From: Rubripirellula amarantea
Lineage (GTDB): Bacteria > Planctomycetota > Planctomycetia > Pirellulales > Pirellulaceae
Assembly (NCBI RefSeq): GCF_007859865.1
Contig: NZ_SJPI01000001.1
Span: 1,860,001 to 1,924,000 of the forward strand
Direction: 5' to 3'
DNA: 64,000 nt
Shown here: one piece after another, positions 34,540 through 43,301 of the stretch
Layout of the letters: each line of letters opens with the position of its first letter
Position numbering within the stretch: the first letter of the stretch is position 1
The notes under the pieces: generated by a model
Databases searched by the model: none
The model's input: only the letters and a program-made list of their open reading frames with translations
What the model was told of the DNA's origin: nothing
Translations under genes and position numbers: made by a program

Positions 34540-35691
34540 TTATTCTGCCTCGATTAGATGACCTGCGTTTCGTCCGCGAGATGCTGTTTCCATCATCGCG
34601 TACTGCACAACCTTGCTGAGGTCGCAATCGTCAAGTTCAGGGTTGCAACCCACGACAGCTCGTTGACGATCCGCACCTGTGCCCGATTGCAGAATTTGGT
34701 TGAGATACCCTTTGATGTGCTCACCGTCTCCAGACAAATCGAGCGATGGCCGAACATGGTCCAACAGCATCGCAATTAAGTCTTTGGCCGTGTAGTTCTT
34801 GCAGTACAACGGATCGACCAGTTCTTTGGTAACGCCATACCTTGCAGCGTGCCATGTCGCGTAGGAAAGCACGTTGTCGCGAATAGGTCGGTTCAGTTTT
34901 CCTTCTCGAAGATCCCGCGTGGCTTGCATTACGATCGCTCGTACCAAACCGGTGTATCCAACGGTTTCTTCGACCGACAACATCACATCGGCACTACGGA
35001 ATTCAATGGTCGGAACCTTGGTCGGCAAACGGATGTCCCAATAGATGTAGCTCTCGTCTTCGATTGCACCTGATTGGATGAGGTCAGCGACACAAGACTT
35101 GTAGTCGTCTACATCTTCAAAATGCGGTGGTGGACCAGCCATTGGCCATTGCGCCCACAGTTCGCGACGATAGCTCGCGTATCCCGTGTCCTCGCCGTCC
35201 CAGAAGGGTGAATTCGCCGACAATGCCTGAAGCAGTGGCAACCACCGTCGGGCCTGGTTCATGATCTGCAAACCATCCGATGGGTCTTCGATTGAAACGT
35301 GGACATGACAACCGAAGATCAGCATATCACGAGCGATCTGTTGAAACCGTTGACTCATGACGCGATATCGGCGACTCGGTGTGAACGATTCGACTTCTGG
35401 TAAAGGAAGTGGGTTCGTGCCCGCAGCAACCAAAGCGGCTCCGGTCTTCTTTGCCGCTTCAATTAATTGACCACGAACTTGCTTGACACGCGTCTGCACT
35501 TCATCCAGCGTGTTGCAAACCGTTGACGCCATTTCAATCTGCGTGAGATGCAGTTCATGTTGGATGTCGGCCGTCACATCGTTGCCAACCTGCCTCATGA
35601 CTTCTTTGCAATTGGGAAGCAAACGACCGGTTTCAGGATCTACCAACTGATACTCTTCTTCAACACCAACCGATGGAATGAATTTACTCAC
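34540..35691 (-). CDS. Carboxylate-amine ligase, YbdK/GCS2 type
   Basis: 383 residues, a typical length. The start KFIPSVGVEEEYQLVDPETG and the segments ADIQHELHLTQIEMAS, FGCHVHVSI, ANSPFWDGEDTGYASYR and EFRSADVMLS match the glutamate-cysteine ligase 2 family (YbdK), which joins an amino group to a carboxylate using ATP; several members make gamma-glutamyl peptides weakly. Its ATG overlaps the stop of the amidohydrolase gene by four bases. The natural substrate is not known. Confidence 0.9.
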   Translation of the reverse strand: MSKFIPSVGVEEEYQLVDPETGRLLPNCKEVMRQVGNDVTADIQHELHLTQIEMASTVCNTLDEVQTRVKQVRGQLIEAAKKTGAALVAAGTNPLPLPEVESFTPSRRYRVMSQRFQQIARDMLIFGCHVHVSIEDPSDGLQIMNQARRWLPLLQALSANSPFWDGEDTGYASYRRELWAQWPMAGPPPHFEDVDDYKSCVADLIQSGAIEDESYIYWDIRLPTKVPTIEFRSADVMLSVEETVGYTGLVRAIVMQATRDLREGKLNRPIRDNVLSYATWHAARYGVTKELVDPLYCKNYTAKDLIAMLLDHVRPSLDLSGDGEHIKGYLNQILQSGTGADRQRAVVGCNPELDDCDLSKVVQYAMMETASRGRNAGHLIEAE

Positions 35692-36908
35692 GGTAAGTTT
35701 CCTGTGGAGAGTTCGATCGCAGCTAGTGCCAACACAGCAGCACCATGAACAAGAGCTGACTCATCGATGTCGAATGTCGGAGTGTGAAGGGGTTGCGAGC
35801 CGACATCCACTCCCGCGACTCCTATCCGCATCATGGCCGCTGGTACCTTCGATGCGAAGAAAGCGAAATCCTCGGCACCCATGCTGGGTTGTTCGATATC
35901 ACGAACGTTGGCATCGCCCACGATCTTAGATGCAGCGAACCGAAGTAGGCTGTTGACTCTGATGTCATTGACAACAGGCGGAGTGTGCGTACCAAAAGTT
36001 AGCTGAGTCGTGACCGAATAAGTTAATTCCAAGGCTTCGGAGATTTGCATCAATTGATGTCTGGCTCGCATAGCACTTTCTGCGGACAACGTTCGCAGCG
36101 TCCCACTAAGTTTCACTTCTGCCGGAACGACATTGGCCGCGTGTCCGCCACTGATTTGTCCTACATTCACGACGATTGGTTCACGAGCGTCTTGATGCCT
36201 GGGCAACCGTTCGTAGATGGTGCTTATCCAATGGGCCGCCGCACCGACCGTATCGCCGGTCAAGTGAGGTCTCGCACCATGACCAGCCTGACCGTTGATA
36301 ATCATGCAAAACGAATCACAGCCGGCAGTAAACGCTCCGTCACGGTAGCCGAAAGTACCAACCGGACGGCTCGGATCAACATGAAGAGCGATGGCACTAT
36401 CGACTCCCTCCAATGCACCAGATTCAATCATATGACGACCGCCGGTACTTGTTTCTTCAGCGGGTTGAAAGATGATGCGAGTCGCGGTGCCGTCGGGAAG
36501 CAAGTTGTCGTTAGCCAGTTCGGTCAATATGGCTAGCGCGCCCCAGGCCATGGTTGCATGCGCATCATGTCCGCAGGCATGCATGACACAATCGACTCGG
36601 CTTGCGTACGATGTTTCAAGTAGTGTTTGAATGGGTAAGGCATCGATGTCGCCTCGGATCGCGACTCTGTGTTTCTGGTTGCTCACGCTGGCATCAAGAT
36701 CCACCCAGGCACCCCTGCGGTCGCCGGCTAGATGCGGAGTCAAACCAAGCGTTACGATTAGATCCTCGATGAACTCCGTTGTTTCGTACTCTTGTTCGGA
36801 AAGCTCAGGTCGCTGATGCAAATAGCGGCGAATTTCACGCAAGCGAACTGCGAGCGATTGGGCATAGCGTTTCACTATGTCTTGCAGTTCGATTGCCTCG
36901 CTTTGCAT
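35688..36908 (-). CDS. M20-family metal-dependent amidohydrolase
   Basis: 406 residues. Metal-site motifs: RGDIDALPIQ, MHACGHDAHATMAWG and QPAEETSTGG, plus the later SMGAEDFAFF; a dimerisation lid domain sits between. The pattern matches N-acyl/aminobenzoyl amino-acid hydrolases of the IAA-amidohydrolase group. AGGAAG lies six bases before the ATG at 36908; the longer frame to 37154 overlaps the next gene and is not used. It is coupled to the YbdK-like ligase, suggesting one enzyme makes and the other cleaves related amide or gamma-glutamyl bonds (inference). Confidence 0.9.
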   Translation of the reverse strand: MQSEAIELQDIVKRYAQSLAVRLREIRRYLHQRPELSEQEYETTEFIEDLIVTLGLTPHLAGDRRGAWVDLDASVSNQKHRVAIRGDIDALPIQTLLETSYASRVDCVMHACGHDAHATMAWGALAILTELANDNLLPDGTATRIIFQPAEETSTGGRHMIESGALEGVDSAIALHVDPSRPVGTFGYRDGAFTAGCDSFCMIINGQAGHGARPHLTGDTVGAAAHWISTIYERLPRHQDAREPIVVNVGQISGGHAANVVPAEVKLSGTLRTLSAESAMRARHQLMQISEALELTYSVTTQLTFGTHTPPVVNDIRVNSLLRFAASKIVGDANVRDIEQPSMGAEDFAFFASKVPAAMMRIGVAGVDVGSQPLHTPTFDIDESALVHGAAVLALAAIELSTGNLP

Positions 36909-36949
36909 ACGTAACTTCCTAACTTCCGGATAAAGTGAACGCCCGAGTC

Positions 36950-37432
36950 TTATAGCGACACGGATGCGTTGGTTGACGCGTCGGTTTCTGGTCGTTCCCC
37001 TTGCAGGTATGCCTTGCCAGCCTTCAGCAAGTACTTGACGCCCGTTAACCCAGAGTTGTCCCAGTACTCTCCACGAGCAGGCTCCACCCGCAGCAAAGTG
37101 ATCGACTGACTCGCCTTGCCTTCGGGAAACCAGACTTTCCAAGATTCGTTCCAAAGCTCGTCCAGCTTTGCACGATCATCGACCGCATGTGCGGTGCCTG
37201 ATAAAGAAACAAACTTGCTCGAGCTTTGCATCGTTACGGCGACTTCGGCATCCAGCATGAGGTCAGCGATCTTTCCCGAGTGAATATCGGTGACGAACCA
37301 AATTTGGCCGTCATCTTCCAGTTGTGCTACTGCCATTGGTCGTGCATTAAGCTCACCTCGATCGCTGCGAGTCACCAGCATGGCGTTATCAAAATCTTGA
37401 AGCAGGTCAATCAGTTTTTGTTGAGTATTCAT
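36950..37432 (-). CDS. Pyridoxamine 5'-phosphate oxidase-like flavin-binding protein (general stress protein 26 type)
   Basis: 160 residues from the ATG at 37432. The split-barrel fold is indicated by MLVTRSDRGELNARPMAV, QIWFVTDIHSGKIADLM, VAVTMQSSSKFVSLSGTA and RVEPARGEYWDNSG. This is the GSP26 subgroup of the PNPOx-like superfamily, which binds FMN/FAD and is linked to stress, rather than vitamin B6 synthesis. The frame could extend five codons to a TTG at 37447. Followed at 41 bases by the amidohydrolase gene. Confidence 0.86.
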   Translation of the reverse strand: MNTQQKLIDLLQDFDNAMLVTRSDRGELNARPMAVAQLEDDGQIWFVTDIHSGKIADLMLDAEVAVTMQSSSKFVSLSGTAHAVDDRAKLDELWNESWKVWFPEGKASQSITLLRVEPARGEYWDNSGLTGVKYLLKAGKAYLQGERPETDASTNASVSL

Positions 37433-37551
37433 GGATCCATCTATCAAAGTTTGTGAATAAAAGTTGAGTGCAAACGAAAGCAGGAACCGCTAGGCAGATA
37501 AGCCCAGCGAGCCTACCACTCTCGTTAGCTCGGTGTTATCGAAGCTGAACT

Positions 37552-38118
37552 CTAAACGGTCTGCTTCGCATGCCTGCCTTCTGCGAATTCTTCAACCGCC
37601 TTCTTGCAGAAAGCTGGCAGGTCGTCCGGATATCGGCTCGTTACCAAGCCTTCGTCACACACGCATTCTTTATCAACCCAATCAGCCCCGGCATTCTTCA
37701 GGTCCGTTTTCAAGCTGGGCCATGAAGTAACGGTTCGTCCTCGGACAACATCTGCTTCGATGAGCGTCCATGGACCATGGCAGATCGCGGCAACCGGTTT
37801 GTGCTGCTTGAAGAAGTCGCGAATGAAACTCACCGAATCTTCGCAGGTACGTAATGAGTCGGGGTTGGCTACACCACCAGGCAACACGAGGCCGTCGAAA
37901 TTTTCGGCAGAGGCCGTGTGGACCGACTGATTGACCTCAAAGGTGTCGCCCTTTTCGTCATGATGCATTCCTTGGATTGAACCGTCTTTGGGCGAAACCA
38001 AAACGACTTCCGCACCGGCTTCTTTGACGGCTTCCCAAGGCTTGGTCAGCTCGACTTGTTCGAACCCATCGGTAGCAAGAAATGCAATTCGTTTGCCTTG
38101 AAGGGATTTTTTGTTCAT
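37552..38118 (-). CDS. PfpI/DJ-1-type class I glutamine amidotransferase-like protein
   Basis: 188 residues. Nucleophile Cys113 lies in the elbow AAICHGPWTL with His114 next to it, and Glu20 in the N-terminal DGFEQVE is the partner, as in PfpI/YhbO proteins. YhbO-type members are stress proteins with reported deglycase or glyoxalase-like activity. AGGAGA lies before the ATG at 38118. A sigma-54-type promoter ends 48 bases upstream, so the gene is probably a single unit. Confidence 0.9.
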   Translation of the reverse strand: MNKKSLQGKRIAFLATDGFEQVELTKPWEAVKEAGAEVVLVSPKDGSIQGMHHDEKGDTFEVNQSVHTASAENFDGLVLPGGVANPDSLRTCEDSVSFIRDFFKQHKPVAAICHGPWTLIEADVVRGRTVTSWPSLKTDLKNAGADWVDKECVCDEGLVTSRYPDDLPAFCKKAVEEFAEGRHAKQTV

Positions 38119-38165
38119 TGTGATCTCCTGATCTTTAGAGGTGTTGTGTTTGTAACAACACTGAT

Positions 38166-38180
38166 GCAGGTTCCATGCCA
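38166..38180 (-). promoter_or_regulatory. sigma-54 promoter of the PfpI-like gene
   Basis: Minus strand reads T-TGGCAT-GGAAC-CTGC-A, one mismatch in the -12 box, ending 48 bases before the ATG at 38118. Confidence 0.6.
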
Positions 38181-38293
38181 AACCTGCTTTGCAGCGTTTC
38201 GGTCAATCGAATCACCGACACTTACATCAGGAAATAGATAGCTGGTCGCTCAGAGACCGTTGTGCCCTAAGTCTTACCATGCGGAGAATGAAA

Positions 38294-39316
38294 CTACTTC
38301 TCGGTGTGTGGACGTTGGTTGATCAACACAACCTTTCCACGGTCGATACCGGACTCAACTCGGCGATGTGCTGCTGCAACATCATCAAGGGAAAAACGGC
38401 TATCAATTGTCACCGACATCTTTCCCGATTCGTAAAGCTGAATTAGCTCACGCAAATCTTCAGCATTGGGCTTAGCAAGCATGACTTTGCCGGATTTCGA
38501 TAGAGGCCAAGTTAGCAGCGTGACAAGCATGCCCTTCACATCAGGCTCCGTTGAAACATATCTACCGTTTTCGGTAAGCACGTCGCGTGAATCGAAGTAC
38601 CCCGACTTTCCAGCCGCGTCAAAAATGAGATCCCACTGCTTGGAAAGTTCAGTGAAATCTGTGTTGTGGTAGTCGTAAAACTTGTCGGCTCCCAAACTTA
38701 CGCAAAAGGACTCGTTGTCGCCGCTTGCGACTGCGGTCACTATGGCACCGTACGCTTTGGCGATTTGAATTGCGAAGGCTCCGACGCCGCCGCTCGCACC
38801 ATTGATAAGCACACGTTTTCCCGCAGCGATCTGGCCGTGATCTCTTAGTGATTGTAGCGCTGTTGTCCCTGCCAACGGAATTGCGGCTGCTTCATCGAAG
38901 GGCATTGAATCAGGTAGTTTGGCGGTCACGTCGGTTGCGCAGACCGCAAACTCAGCACACGCACCACCTCTGGCATGATCGAGGAACGCCATGACACGAT
39001 CGCCGATTCGAAAGATTGAATCCGACGCACAGTCCGCAATCGTTCCGGCAACGTCATAGCCAGGAATGCGAGGAAAGCCAAACGGAAGTAGACCCTTCAT
39101 CTCCCCTCGCCTCAGGCGGTAATCGATTGGATTTACGCTGGAGGCTTGAACTTTAATCAAAACTTGTCCCGGCAACCGATGCGGCACAGGGACTTCGGCG
39201 ATTTTTAGAACACTCGCATCACCGTAGTCTTCATAGGTTGTTGCACGCATCGTTGATGGCGAACGAACATCCGAATCCACGATACCGGCTTGTTCAATGG
39301 AAGTAGAATGCGACAT
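38294..39316 (-). CDS. NADP-dependent zinc-less alcohol dehydrogenase/quinone oxidoreductase
   Basis: 340 residues, MDR superfamily. The N-terminal GroES-like domain has VKVQASSVNPIDYRLRRG and GYDVAGTIADC; the Rossmann domain has LINGASGGVGAFAIQIAKAYGA, and the C-terminal end HRRVESGIDRGKVVL is typical. Zinc-binding Cys/His residues of classical ADHs are absent, so quinone or enone reduction with NADPH is most likely. The gene begins right after the terminator of the upstream secreted-protein gene. No promoter of the sigma-54 type is visible. Confidence 0.88.
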   Translation of the reverse strand: MSHSTSIEQAGIVDSDVRSPSTMRATTYEDYGDASVLKIAEVPVPHRLPGQVLIKVQASSVNPIDYRLRRGEMKGLLPFGFPRIPGYDVAGTIADCASDSIFRIGDRVMAFLDHARGGACAEFAVCATDVTAKLPDSMPFDEAAAIPLAGTTALQSLRDHGQIAAGKRVLINGASGGVGAFAIQIAKAYGAIVTAVASGDNESFCVSLGADKFYDYHNTDFTELSKQWDLIFDAAGKSGYFDSRDVLTENGRYVSTEPDVKGMLVTLLTWPLSKSGKVMLAKPNAEDLRELIQLYESGKMSVTIDSRFSLDDVAAAHRRVESGIDRGKVVLINQRPHTEK

Positions 39317-39342
39317 CAGAAAGTTTCCAGACTTGTCATTTC

Positions 39343-39377
39343 AAAAAAAAACAGGCTGGCAGTGACTGCCAGCCTGT
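39343..39377 (-). terminator. Rho-independent terminator of the acidic secreted protein gene
   Basis: ACAGGCTGGCA (39351-39361) pairs perfectly with TGCCAGCCTGT (39367-39377) around a five-base loop. On the minus strand a run of nine T follows (39350-39342). The opposite side also has an A/T run (seven A), so it may act in both directions. Confidence 0.88.
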
Positions 39378-39392
39378 GGAAAAAAATCAGTG

Positions 39393-40394
39393 CTATTTCA
39401 CTGAAGTGTGGTTTTCATCAGCGATTAAAACCACTCGATCGCCCAACTTCACTGGCACTCCAGTTACGGTAAGCTTGCTGCCTTCCTTCAGTTGGTTTTG
39501 CGAGTCTGGATTGCCCAAGTCGACTGTGAGCATTTTGCCCGAATCGGTTTCTAGCTTGGCCATCATGTGTTTCTCGCCACGCACTTGGGCGGTCTTGGTC
39601 GACTTGACGGTGCCGCTATAGCGACGACCGTTTCGTTCGATCGAACGTTGTTGCCCATCCAGTTCAACAGTCGTCGCCACAAGCACTTGCTTGTTGCCAC
39701 GCTTTGTGACGGGGCCATATACCGTTACGGCATCGTCCTTGAATACTTGCATTGTCGAGGCGTCTGGACCGAAATCAACCCAAATGGACTTTCCATCGTC
39801 AGCGTTGACATGCGTCAGCAAGCTTACCTCACCGTAGCGCTTAACCATCTTAGTCTCCTTTACTTTGCCTGAGACGCGTACAGCTTTTCCACTCAAACCT
39901 TTTTGGGTGGTCTGAGCAACGCTGCTGCTTTGGACGGCGTTCTTCCCTGCGATCGCATTGAAGTCGTAGTCTTCATACAAGCCATCGCCGTCGTCATCTC
40001 GGTACGTGGCATAGCTATCGTTCAAGCGATCGCCATCGGTATCGTGGTAACGAGACATTCGCTCGTAGTTGCCGTCTTTGTCGGCGTCGTAGTACCGGGC
40101 GTATCCGTGATCGTAGTCCTCGCCATAGAACTCTTCGACATCGACTGCTTCGATATCATTGTCGTTGTCGGTGCTTGTCTGCTTGTCGTAGTAGTCGAAC
40201 TTTTCATCGTCCCATCGGCCGATCGCTTCGTCAGTGGGATTGTAGTCATTGCCATCAAACCACTCGCTGACGTCGTACCATGCGTCGTCTTCATAGCGAC
40301 CACCGACGTCCTCAGACTCTCGCGTGGTCTGAGCCACGGCGCTGGACGCGACTAGAATCGGCAGCGCAAAAACAGTGAATTTCCAGGGTTTCAT
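39393..40394 (-). CDS. Secreted acidic protein with EF-hand-like Asp repeats and two OB-like domains
   Basis: 333 residues. Signal peptide about 1-22 (FALPILVASSAVAQ). Residues about 25-150 are dominated by Asp, Tyr and Gly, with three loops of the calcium-binding type (DADKDGNYERM, DTDGDRLNDSY, DDDGDGLYEDYD). The C-terminal half holds two related beta-rich domains (SGKVKETKMVKRYGEVSLLTHVNAD and SGTVKSTKTAQVRGEKHMMAKLETD, each followed by a V-x-x-PV strand), suggesting a duplicated OB/BOF-like fold. Function unknown; periplasmic or surface calcium binding is inferred. It has its own sigma-54 promoter and a strong terminator. Confidence 0.8.
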   Translation of the reverse strand: MKPWKFTVFALPILVASSAVAQTTRESEDVGGRYEDDAWYDVSEWFDGNDYNPTDEAIGRWDDEKFDYYDKQTSTDNDNDIEAVDVEEFYGEDYDHGYARYYDADKDGNYERMSRYHDTDGDRLNDSYATYRDDDGDGLYEDYDFNAIAGKNAVQSSSVAQTTQKGLSGKAVRVSGKVKETKMVKRYGEVSLLTHVNADDGKSIWVDFGPDASTMQVFKDDAVTVYGPVTKRGNKQVLVATTVELDGQQRSIERNGRRYSGTVKSTKTAQVRGEKHMMAKLETDSGKMLTVDLGNPDSQNQLKEGSKLTVTGVPVKLGDRVVLIADENHTSVK

Positions 40395-40465
40395 CTCTAT
40401 TCTCCAAATAGGCGGGGTGGGTGAAGGGCGAAGCCTTCGTGTACATTTTCACCATCACTAACCAC

Positions 40466-40480
40466 GCAATCGCCGTGCCA
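40466..40480 (-). promoter_or_regulatory. sigma-54 promoter of the acidic secreted protein
   Basis: Minus strand reads C-TGGCAC-GGCGA-TTGC-G, an exact consensus match, ending 72 bases before the ATG at 40394. Confidence 0.8.
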
Positions 40481-40619
40481 GTACGCCTTTTGGGTTAGGC
40501 GACCGCACCTTCCCACGCAAGCAACGCAACTTTGCCGGGACTATTGGTGTAGCGGACACTTGCATCGAACGGCATGCAACCAAAGCGCCCGACAATCAAT
40601 CAATTCAAAGAACGAAGAC

Positions 40620-42212
40620 ATGTTTTCAGAAACCGATGGCAGCCGGAAGACAATTGGCGATGTAGACGTGCTCTATCACGATGGCCTGTACCATCTCTTT
40701 CATTTGGTGTTGCCCAACCATGATTTCATCGCTCACGCCGTCAGCACAGACGCGTTGAATTGGCGAAGAGTTAACAACGCCTTGTTCATTGGTGATCCAG
40801 GTAGCTGGGACGACTTGATGCTGTGGACGATGCATGTATCACGAGACCCCCATCACAGCAGGCGTTGGCGGATGTTCTACACAGGGCTATCGCGACGGGA
40901 CCAAGGGAACTTCCAACGCTTAGGAATGGCAGTAAGTGAGGATCTGTTCCATTGGCAAAAGACTCCAGTCCACTGGGAAGACCATCGCGGTCCAAACGAC
41001 CCCGACCGGGTAAAACGCGCAGTGAAACAGAGTCGATCAAATCAAGCGGGACCGTGTCATGCAATGTACGACAAAGAAAGTTGCTTCCCCTTGGAACCGG
41101 ATCCACGCCATTACGAGGCATCGTTGACTGAGGGGCGGCACTGGGTCAGTTTCCGTGACCCGTTCTATTATCACGATGGCAAAGACGGTTGGTTAATGGC
41201 GGCTGGACGAGTTAACGATGGGCCAATCGTCCGACGAGGTTGCGTTGCGCTAATGAAGGAAGTGGAACCGAATCATTTCGTCAGCCAACCTCCATTGCAC
41301 CATCCTCGGTTGTACGACGATGTCGAAGTGCCAAACCTTATCGAGGTGGACCAGGATCACTATTTGATCGGTAGCATTCGCGAGGACGCCAAGATCCGTT
41401 ATTGGCACGCCGACGAAATCGGTGATCCGTGGCAGTCCTATCACGACAACGTGCTGCTTCCGCAAGGCAACTATGCGGGAAGAGTTTGCCGGGATGAAAA
41501 AGGTTGGCTGCTGTGGAATTTCTATTCGATGAATTTGGTAGATCGAACTGCGGAAAATCTAATGCCGCCGCCTAAACGTTTGGTGAAAAACAACCAGGGT
41601 TTACTAAGAGCCGTAACTTTCGAGGGGATCGAGGATTATCTAAGGGAGTCTGTCGAAACAAAGTGCATACACGGTTTGATAGAGGAAGGAGGTCCACACA
41701 TTCAGAACTGCCGTGTCGAAGATGGCACACTTGATCTGATTTGCAAAAGTGGCTTTCAAGCCTTCGTGTTTGATGAACCGCTCGAGCATTTTCGATTTCA
41801 GGTCAAAATCAGTATGTGTGGGCTAGGTAAGTGTGGACTCGTGTTTCGGATCGATCCTGAATGCCGAGATGGATACTATCTTTCGCTGGACTTACTCAAG
41901 GGGGTCGCGCAATTGCGAGCTTGGGGTACAGGCGAAGACGGTAGTGGAGAACACATGATGCAGTTCAAGTCGCTGCAATCTGGATTTTGGTACTCCGAAG
42001 TAAGAGAAGAGGCGGCGGTGCAACTCATTGCGTTTGGTAGCTACATCGAGTTGTCGGTCAATGGGCGGGTGGTGCTGTCACTGGCGGATCAGAGTTTCGA
42101 CACAGGACAACTGGGCGTTTATCTTGATACTGCCGAAGTACGCCTATCTGAGATAAAGCTCAATAGACTTGCATCGCCAAGTCAAAGCGACGAACACTTA
42201 GCCAGTGGCTAG
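40620..42212 (+). CDS. GH32/GH43-like beta-propeller glycosidase with C-terminal beta-sandwich
   Basis: 530 residues. The N-terminal propeller has [17 protein letters not shown] (Asp where GH32 has its nucleophile), the middle [19 protein letters not shown] (RDP, transition-state stabiliser) and [18 protein letters not shown] (Glu in the position of the ECP acid/base). The C-terminal about 160 residues form a jelly-roll with [20 protein letters not shown], as in GH32 C-terminal modules. No signal peptide, so it appears cytoplasmic. The frame is open 20 codons upstream to a TTG; the ATG at 40620 is preferred. The substrate could be a fructan, sucrose or another glycoside. Confidence 0.8.
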   Translation: MFSETDGSRKTIGDVDVLYHDGLYHLFHLVLPNHDFIAHAVSTDALNWRRVNNALFIGDPGSWDDLMLWTMHVSRDPHHSRRWRMFYTGLSRRDQGNFQRLGMAVSEDLFHWQKTPVHWEDHRGPNDPDRVKRAVKQSRSNQAGPCHAMYDKESCFPLEPDPRHYEASLTEGRHWVSFRDPFYYHDGKDGWLMAAGRVNDGPIVRRGCVALMKEVEPNHFVSQPPLHHPRLYDDVEVPNLIEVDQDHYLIGSIREDAKIRYWHADEIGDPWQSYHDNVLLPQGNYAGRVCRDEKGWLLWNFYSMNLVDRTAENLMPPPKRLVKNNQGLLRAVTFEGIEDYLRESVETKCIHGLIEEGGPHIQNCRVEDGTLDLICKSGFQAFVFDEPLEHFRFQVKISMCGLGKCGLVFRIDPECRDGYYLSLDLLKGVAQLRAWGTGEDGSGEHMMQFKSLQSGFWYSEVREEAAVQLIAFGSYIELSVNGRVVLSLADQSFDTGQLGVYLDTAEVRLSEIKLNRLASPSQSDEHLASG

Positions 42213-42236
42213 ATCAGATTCGTATCCTCGACTTTC

Positions 42237-42276
42237 CTAGGTGAGAAAGCTTAAGGCTAGGTGAGAACACTTAATG
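42237..42276. repeat. Direct 20-base repeat, two copies
   Basis: CTAGGTGAGAAAGCTTAAGG is followed immediately by CTAGGTGAGAACACTTAATG (16 of 20 identical). It lies between the convergent GH32-like and SDR genes and was probably formed by slippage. Confidence 0.65.
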
Positions 42277-42284
42277 AATGACGC

Positions 42285-43079
42285 CTATTGAAGTAGTGAT
42301 TGACCACCATCGATCCACACCGGCGTCCCGGTAATATGACTGGCAAAGTCGCTCATTAGAAAGGTAGCCAGATTGGCAACTTGTTCGGGTGAACCGAATT
42401 CTCCACCGGTCAGAGGAATGGTGCCGTCAGGGAAAATTGCGGGTGTTTCGATTCGTTCAAGATGTTTGCGTTTTGTCTTGTCGTGAATGTTCGACTCAAT
42501 AGCGCCCGGGCAAATAACATTGACACGTATTCGTGATGGAGCCAATTCTAAAGCGAGCATTTTTGCAAAGGCGAATTGTCCGGCCTTACTCGACGCGTAC
42601 GCGGATGCTCCTTCGTTACTAAACGTTCGAGTCCCGTTGATGGACGCCATAATCACGATGCTTCCACCACCACCCTTTCTCAAGTGAGGCACGCAGTGAT
42701 GGACTGCCAAAAAGGTTCCGGTGAGGTTGACGTCAATGGTCTTCCTCCACTCTTCCGGCGTAATCTCGTCGACTGGTGCCCAGGTTCCATTGATTCCAGC
42801 GTTAGCAACTAAACCGTCAATTCTTCCGTAGCGTTCTATTGCCGTTTGCACGGCTGCAGCCACTTGGTCGGATTGAGTCACATCCGCCCGTGCCCATGAT
42901 GCCTCTCCACCATCGGATTTGATGTCGTCAACAACAGATTGCATTTCTTCTTCGTCGCGACTGACAATCAAAACCTTTCCACCACAGGTGGCTATGCCTT
43001 TGGCAATACCAGCACCGATTCCCTCGCTACCACCGGTAACCATCACGACTCGATCATTGAGCTCGATATTCACGTTCAT
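42285..43079 (-). CDS. SDR-family oxidoreductase (FabG-like)
   Basis: 264 residues from the ATG at 43079. Rossmann motif TGGSEGIGAGIAKG, NAGINGTW, catalytic Ser in VIMASINGT, Tyr/Lys in YASSKAGQFAFA, then CPGAIESN and a C-terminal GTPVWIDGGQSLL. A classical short-chain dehydrogenase; the 'EGIG' variant and sequence style resemble glucose 1-dehydrogenase/FabG relatives. AAAGGA directly precedes the ATG, so the nearby GTG (codon 3) with better spacing could be the true start. Substrate unknown. Confidence 0.88.
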   Translation of the reverse strand: MNVNIELNDRVVMVTGGSEGIGAGIAKGIATCGGKVLIVSRDEEEMQSVVDDIKSDGGEASWARADVTQSDQVAAAVQTAIERYGRIDGLVANAGINGTWAPVDEITPEEWRKTIDVNLTGTFLAVHHCVPHLRKGGGGSIVIMASINGTRTFSNEGASAYASSKAGQFAFAKMLALELAPSRIRVNVICPGAIESNIHDKTKRKHLERIETPAIFPDGTIPLTGGEFGSPEQVANLATFLMSDFASHITGTPVWIDGGQSLLQ

Positions 43080-43221
43080 TCCTTTCACTATCACTCACTT
43101 GCGAAGTAGTTCCTATCGACGCCAGCTACATCTCGTTTATGCCGGCAAGGCACGTTAGGCATCACGCTGGCTGTTGATGGAACTGAGCTATTGATGCACT
43201 GAGCTATCAGCACAGAGACCT

Positions 43222-43301
43222 ATTAACGCACGGTGCTATTAATGCACGGTGCTATTAATGCACGGTGCTACTAATGCACGGTGCTACTAATGCACAGGGC
43301 T
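43222..43301. repeat. 16-base tandem repeat, five units
   Basis: Five head-to-tail units of ATTAATGCACGGTGCT (variants: ATTAAC in unit 1, ACTAAT in units 4-5, GCACAGGGCT in unit 5). Each unit combines the palindrome ATTAAT with an imperfect palindrome GCACGGTGC. More degenerate units extend upstream to about 43180 (CTATTGATGCACTGAG). The last unit touches the stop codon of the 43301-43660 gene. Confidence 0.85.

Noticed and set aside
34531-34549. Hairpin GGCAGAA/TTCTGCC between convergent genes
   Set aside because: The right arm runs into the coding end of the minus-strand ligase gene and no T-tract follows on either strand.
36909-37154. Extension of the M20 amidohydrolase into the PNPOx gene
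   Set aside because: Overlaps the PNPOx coding end, and a good ribosome site supports the ATG at 36908.
43222-43301. Possible CRISPR array
   Set aside because: Units are 16 bases, directly adjacent, with no spacers and no cas genes in the window.
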